Positions 58,690 through 64,000 of a stretch of DNA of 64,000 bases are shown in pieces (position 1 is the first letter of the stretch; each line of letters begins with the position of its first letter). The stretch lies in the NCBI GenBank assembly GCA_035578135.1, contig JAQJVK010000003.1, positions 2,417,791 through 2,481,790 of the forward strand. The letters are read 5' to 3'. The notes under the pieces are model-generated. The model did not search any database. It was not told the origin of the DNA and worked only from the letters and a program-made list of their open reading frames with translations. The stretch is from Flexamia atlantica (Eukaryota; Arthropoda; Insecta; Hemiptera; Cicadellidae). Position numbers and translations under genes: made by a program.

Positions 58690-58985
58690 CGAAGGCGTGG
58701 TGCGGGCGCGGCACGGTTTACCCATTGCTCCCAAACAGTAATCGCCCAATGCTCAAAGAGGCGATGTGGCGCGGGCATGCGCAACTCCCACTACCACCAT
58801 ACCTCTTCCTTCACACAAGTGGCGACCGAGAACTGGCATGCCTGTGGCGCAGCCGATGTCGCCACTAGGAACAAGGCAGAGGAGTGGTGGTGGCGAGAAG
58901 CGGCCGCCCGCGCTGCAATGCTTCAGTGTGCAGAATGTGGGAGCAATGAGGAAACCGTGCCGCGCCCGCGCCAAACCTCCGCGAT
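58690..58985. mobile_element. GC-rich MITE with imperfect TIRs
   Basis: GCGGGCGCGGCACGGTTTAC and its near inverse GAAACCGTGCCGCGCCCGCG, with TTGCTCCCA / TGGGAGCAA inside, about 200 bp apart. The high GC stands out from the surroundings. Open frames across it are chance. Confidence 0.65.
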
Positions 58986-59442
58986 ATGCCAATTCGTATA
59001 TACTGGAGGTACTATGGCAATACTTCTGTTGAAGAAAAACCTCCCTTTTTCAATTTTCATTGTCAAGTATTACGATAAAGGAACCGTGAAAAATCACCAT
59101 AAACTATAAAATTTAGATTTTAAGATAATAATAATAATCTTTACCCGAAAAAATGCAGAGACATCATAATATTTGTATTTGTACAATATGGCTCTTTAAT
59201 CAGTGCCATAATGACTTAATATTAAAATTTAGGTTTGGAAATTCGCTGGAGATGCAGGTCTGCTGCAACGGGAGTATTTTAAATTTAAATTTCTTTCGCA
59301 GCTTTTGGTTTTTGATTTTTGATCCTGGTAAATAATTTGCCTGATCTCTTTGGCAGCTTATCAGCATTAATTGGCATTATAACCGCTAATACAACGAAGC
59401 TTAACGTAACATAAAGTGACATAATGTCAAATAACATTACGT

Positions 59443-59850
59443 AAAGTAAAGTCACGTAAATAATAAATAAATACTTAGTAACATCCTATACTCTTAAATG
59501 AACAGTGTTATCTTGCATGTGTGCTTGCTTGTTTGCACAATTATCTCAAAACGGTTCCGAGGATTTCCTTCAAAGTCTTGAAATAAGCACGTAAAGTCAC
59601 GTAAATAATAAATAAATACTTAGTAACATCCTATACAGTAATATCCCATGAACAGAGTTATCTTGCACGTGTGCTTGCTTGTTTGCACAATTATCTTAAA
59701 ACGGTTCCGAGGATTTCCTTCAAAGTCTTGAAATAAGCACGTAAAGTCACGTAAATAAAAAATAAATACTTAGTAACATCCTATACAGTAATATCCCATG
59801 AACAGAGTTATCTTGAACGTGTGCTTGCTTGTTTGCACAATCTCAGATAC
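59443..59850 (+). repeat. Tandem repeat of about 145-150 bp, 2.6 copies
   Basis: GTCACGTAAATAATAAATAA recurs at 59451, 59596 and 59746, each followed by ACTTAGTAACATCCTATAC and TGTGCTTGCTTGTTTGCACA. A related piece lies at 21895-21950. Confidence 0.8.
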
Positions 59851-59973
59851 AAAACAAAATAGTGTTTTTTGTTTTGTATCTGAGATCATTTACTAAACTA
59901 ACACAGTGTTTTTTTTATTTTTTTATTAGGATTTTTGCGGACATTTGCCATAAAAAAAACAGTGTTTTTTACT

Positions 59974-60059
59974 AATCAGTGATGGCAAATGTCTGCAAAA
60001 ATCCTAATCAAAATATAAAATCAAATCACCATCACCAACAATGAATTTCAAACAAAGAA
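59974..60059 (+). repeat. Dispersed repeat R3
   Basis: Partner of 56977-57057. Together with 59933-59953 (GGATTTTTGCGGACATTTGCC) it also forms a local hairpin. Confidence 0.7.
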
Positions 60060-60814
60060 GTAACACAGTGTTGATATACCGACTGGATTCTAAATCAACT
60101 GTTCAGTCGATTGATTTTGGAATTGACAGCAAATGATTGGTTCGTCAACCAAAGTTTACAGATTGAACTTGACTAGAGTAAAAGAATAAACCACAAAGCA
60201 ACATTCGAAATGTAGGTGAGAGCTCAAAAACTGTATGAGAAAGTACAGACATCAACAAAAGTTTACAGCTTGAACCAGACTAGGGCAAAAGGGTAAACCA
60301 TAAACCAACATTACAAACTGTGTGAGAAAGTGTAGACATCAGAGGTAAAACAAGCGGGGTTCGAAATCCAGGGTCAAAACCCCCCCCCCAAAAATGTTTA
60401 AATTGCCTTTCAATTAAAGGTTAGAAAGTTATTTTTTTCACTTCCTGTAACCGCGGAGCCCAAACCCCCCCAAAAAAAAATCTCCTGGCTACGGCTTTGC
60501 AATTTTGTATCGATGGGTGAATCTGGAACTGGTCTCTAGTGTCTACTCAGTAAAAACCGCAAGGTCAAGCTTTCTTATCAGCAACTGTTTGGTCTATGGC
60601 GATAACATACCCTTTGGGCCATGGTGTAGTCACTGCAGAAATCACAATAATTTTGTCCTTTTTGGGAACTGTTTGCTGTTTTCCTGGTAAAAAAAAATCC
60701 AATATCGTTCGCAGAATCAAACCGCATCAACTTGCATATTTTGAAATAAAAAATCAATTTTGCATGGAGCACTGGACAGTGTTTTCCAAAGTAGTAATTT
60801 CACTTTTCAAAATA

Positions 60815-61147
60815 CAGTACACCTCAGATTATCCGGACATTACATTATCCGGATTCCGGATTATCCGGACCGCCTATCCGTGAAAAAAATTTTAATCACG
60901 TGGTAAAAAGGTGATTTTAGTGAGTTTGACGCGTAGAGAGTGCCTTCTAAAAAGTAAGATGGAACTGCATTTCACAATACACTAACGTGTTGTGCAGTCT
61001 TGATACGCTGTTTGCAGCTTCAGTATAGCAGTGGCTAGGTTCGCGATCGATACTTAGGCGATATTATAATAACCTCGGATTATCCGGATTTTTAGTTATC
61101 CGGATCGGTGTTCCGCCACATTAATCCGGATAATCCGAGGTGTACTG
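60815..61147. mobile_element. Tigger/pogo-like MITE (TIR CAGTACACCTC)
   Basis: CAGTACACCTCAGATTATCC at the left and GGATAATCCGAGGTGTACTG at the right are inverted, each flanked by TA, the tc1/mariner-pogo target. 333 bp. Related to the element at 20425-20758. Confidence 0.85.
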
Positions 61148-61397
61148 TAAGAATTTTGCCAACTTACTTGATCTTAACAGACTCATTTATTTTTGACGTC
61201 TTGAAGAACTATGTCAGTTTTGAAACCTAATAATTTTGAGGAGTTAAAAAAAAGCATTGACACTTTTCCACAATATGGATGTGTCTAAAGATACTAGAAC
61301 CGATTTCAATAATTTAAAAATAGCTTATTGCACCATTTTATATGAGTAAGTGATAGCTAAAAGGAAAAAAAAGAGAAATATAAGCTACAATAGGTAC

Positions 61398-61504
61398 CTG
61401 CACTGAAGTATAATGTCTGAATTGGGGCTTAAGCACACTGTTGCTGGATGTTGTAAGAACCTCTCTACTGGTAGAAGGTAATGGTGTTTGTTCTTGCTTA
61501 GCAG
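61398..61504 (-). CDS. BTB/POZ protein, upstream exon
   Basis: A 107-nt exon between TTTTTTCAG and GTGCAG/GTACCT. Two bases complete the Ala codon started in the exon at 63385, then AKQEQTPLPSTSREVLTTSS and NSVLKPQFRHYTSVQ follow. It ends in phase 0, matching the start of the exon at 47289. Low-complexity Ser/Thr/Pro-rich linker without known domain. Confidence 0.7.
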
Positions 61505-61684
61505 CTGAAAAAATGTATTATAACAGTATTAATAGCACATACAACATGAAAAAAATGGTAGATCCAAGATGGTGGCCAAAAATTATTATCCTGTAAAAAT
61601 AAAGAATTAACCACCCATTAATGGCAGGTGTTGGTGCCAAGTCAATATCTAAAAAATGCCTATAAAAATGCATTGAATTAATCT

Positions 61685-62411
61685 TTTTAGCGAATTTCCC
61701 CTATAGGGAAGAAGCTGTTACCGTAGTACTCATGGTAAGACCCAGACCATGATAACTTTTCGTTTTGGGGCCCCCAGAAGTAAAAAAAATACCGTTTGTT
61801 CGAATTTTTATATAGATATATATCTATATATATGTCTGTTAACACGATAGCGGCCGTAAATATGGTCCGATCTTAATGAAATATGGTACAGACGTGTAAA
61901 GTGGCAATCGCTTGGATGAATTCGTGAACCAGCCCGAGTAAAGGGGGATAAACCCCCCCAAAAATGGGTTTCTTGAGTTTTTTACATAGAAAAATACAAT
62001 TTATTGAATTTTTGTTTGCACCATTGAATTCAGCTCAAAAAAACAAACAATTTAGTATTTTGAATCACTGCTCTATGTCCATTGGTTACCGAGATATTGA
62101 AAGTGGTAAACACAGTACGTTGTCCCAATGTTAACCTTATGGGAAATAAGTAAAATTCTATATCTCGCTTATTTATCAACAAATCTTGATAAAACTTGGT
62201 GTATGGCTTCATCTAGATAAGATCTAATGTTTAATAGTCTAAAATCACCAATATTTCCATTTTCCTGGCAGCAAACCTGCATACTCATTTCCCATGTTAT
62301 TCTTATGGGGCTTTTAAAAAATTGTCAAATCTCGCTATGTTGGCTTGCACTATACATTCTTTTTTATTTGAAATTCGCTGAGTATGCAGGTCTGCTGCAA
62401 CGGGGGTATTT
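61685..62411 (+). mobile_element. Interspersed repeat family R1, copy 5
   Basis: Near-complete copy, starting TTTTTAGCGAATTTCCCCTA and ending CTGCTGCAACGGGGGTATTT. A 45-bp orphan of the 3' end is at 59238-59281. Confidence 0.85.
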
Positions 62412-62743
62412 AAAAAATCCCATGTATTTTTTTTCTACTAATTATCAAGTAAGTTTTTTTAACAAGATTGTTTTGACTGAGTGTGAGTTGTTTTTGTTAC
62501 GTACTTTTTTTCAAGAAAGTTTTTGTGTAATATTTTTCTATTTTTATGTTTTGTGTTTCTGGGTTATGTTGTAACTAAGTGGCAAACAAGCAAAACCTTA
62601 AAGTACATGTCAAAACCAACAAAAAAATATGAGTCTAAAATTCCCCCAGGGGGCCGGGAAGGTTTCATATGGATCACCCATGGCCTAATACTACATAGTC
62701 CTTATGGGTTGCAATGTTTGTATGACTCACAGTCACTGATAAC

Positions 62744-63368
62744 TAGTGATGGGCAGGTTGATTCTTCTAAGTTAATCGGATCATTTGAATCACTCACATT
62801 CAAAGAATCAAATTTTTAATTGATTCTTTGATTCATCTAATACTCTTTGTAGGCAAACATAAAATAATTAATACAATCAATCATTTGTTCTAGAATAAAA
62901 AGTGTTTTCTTGTATTCGGATCTCAGAAAATAATTTTTAATTTTGAGTCTAATTATGTACGCTATTTCCAAACCCAAAAGCGACTCAAGTGTAAGCTAGT
63001 AGTCTCAAACCACTGAATTACAAACAGATAAACCAATAGTTTAAAAGAGTTGAGTTGTGTGGACTGTTTTTCTAATTATCGAGCTACTGATAACACAAAA
63101 TACCCTGAAAAAACAAAGACAATTAACCCAGTAGCCTCAAGGTCAACAACAAAAACATTTGCTATATGCTTTTTTTATTAATAGCTAATCGGAAACAAAT
63201 TGGTTGTTTGCACCTAGTTTTGTTTTATGAATTAAAGGAATAAAATTTCAAATTTTGTGTTTGATTCACGCAAAGAATCGATTCTTTTTCCAAAATAATC
63301 ATGATTTATTTTATTCAATCGATGAGTCGTTCAAATTGAACGATTCTCTCGCGAATCACCCATGACTA
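62744..63368. mobile_element. hAT-like non-autonomous element
   Basis: Left end TAGTGATGGGCAGGTTGATT and right end GCGAATCACCCATGACTA are inverted matches of the TAGTGATGGGC type usual for hAT elements. The interior is rich in GATTC/GAATC words. No clear target duplication. It ends 16 bp from the donor of the BTB exon at 63385. Confidence 0.6.
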
Positions 63369-63384
63369 CAGACAACAAACTAAC

Positions 63385-63664
63385 CTGGGAAGACAGGCAG
63401 TGACAGCGGCAGTGGAAGAATCTCTTCCTCCCCGCCCTCATCTCCTTGCGAGATCACCGGCGTGGAGATGACATTCCACACGGAGGGAGTGGGCTTCACG
63501 TCTTCCTCGGGGTGGGGTATGTCCTGCCTCGGAAGCGAGGGCTTCACAGTCTGAGAAGGATGAGGGGCCGGAAACTGAGAAGGTTGTGGGGACGGAACTT
63601 GAGAGGGTTTAGGAATCGGAATCTGGGGAGGTTGGGGAACCTGAGAGGGTTGAGGCGACGGAAC
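63385..63664 (-). CDS. BTB/POZ protein, proline/glutamine-rich N-terminal exon
   Basis: A 280-nt exon after ATCTCTACAG with a TACTAAT branch-point-like word about 25 nt upstream. It reads VPSPQPSQVPQPPQIPIPKP and continues with PSQVPSPQPSQFPAPHPSQ-type repeats, then an acidic part. It ends in phase 1 at TTCCCAG/GTTAGT, compatible with the exon at 61504. A Met codon just upstream (63682) overlaps the acceptor and is unlikely to be the start, so earlier exons should lie beyond the right edge. Confidence 0.7.
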
Positions 63665-63689
63665 CTGTAGAGATGGCGGCATATATTAG

Positions 63690-64000
63690 TATTAAGTTTA
63701 TTAGGGGTGGCGGAGGTTTCGTATTACATATGTTGAGGTAACTGATTTCTATAGTAACTAGTATGTGATTCTGACTAATACTAATACATCTTCTCCTTAT
63801 TCATTTTACATTCTACACCAAAATAATAAATTCGACTTCCTGTCTCTTTCATCGCTTGCATTAACAAAATAAATTTGGTAAAGTTACCTTATATAATTTT
63901 AAAGCTAATGTGAGAGTTATCTCATGTAATACAATTTCTACATGAAGGTCACCAGGCATAAGATATCACATTCTGCATATTATATTTTATGAATACTTAA
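63690..64000. other. BTB intron, right edge
   Basis: AT-rich sequence without recognisable exon. Confidence 0.4.

Noticed and set aside
58766..59109. Overlapping open frames on both strands in a GC-rich block
   Set aside because: The block is a MITE with inverted GC-rich ends; openness follows from its composition.

Overview
This is a 64 kb piece of an AT-rich animal nuclear genome, almost certainly insect. Genes are split by GT-AG introns, the coding matches are arthropod-like, and more than half of the window is transposon debris (LINE 3' ends, MITEs, foldback elements) and minisatellites. A hemipteran is plausible, but that is only an impression from the repeat style. There are no bacterial-type operons, CRISPR arrays or intact RNA genes.

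Three genes can be supported. (1) 2.8-7.2 kb, minus strand: a two-exon gene for a secreted, repetitive Ser/Gly/Trp-rich protein. It has a clear signal-peptide exon and a large exon built on a 45-bp (15-codon) minisatellite. A LINE fragment inserted into the array supplies the present stop codon. (2) 15.8-29.5 kb, plus strand: the mitochondrial calcium uniporter pore subunit (MCU). Six exons cover the N-terminal domain, the coiled coil, both membrane helices with the WDIME selectivity filter, and the C-terminus; the presequence exon or exons are not visible. (3) 38.5-63.7 kb, minus strand: a BTB/POZ nuclear protein. Nine exons have compatible phases: a proline-rich N-terminal part (more lies beyond the right edge), a BTB domain split over two exons, a basic NLS-like segment, and several short tail exons carrying SUMO-consensus motifs.

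The outstanding observation is in MCU. Two of its exons are preceded by long tandem arrays whose unit is exactly the intron end (3' splice site) plus the first part of that same exon. Array 1 (12.78-15.79 kb) has 54 units of 56 bp and array 2 (23.5-28.1 kb) has 41 units of mostly 107 bp, counting the real exon starts. In both cases only the last copy continues into the complete exon. Using any earlier copy and reading through leads to an early stop codon. The gene therefore carries about 93 decoy acceptors in two independent arrays with the same architecture.

Layout: 1-2.8 kb intergenic and LINE; 2.8-7.2 kb secreted-protein gene with a 1.5-kb palindromic foldback in its intron; 7.4-12.7 kb repeats and no gene seen; 12.7-29.5 kb MCU with its two arrays and MITEs; 29.5-38.4 kb intergenic, MITEs and LINE ends; 38.4-64 kb BTB gene, whose 14-kb intron (47.3-61.4 kb) is full of MITEs, a 0.87-kb palindrome and 21-bp minisatellites.
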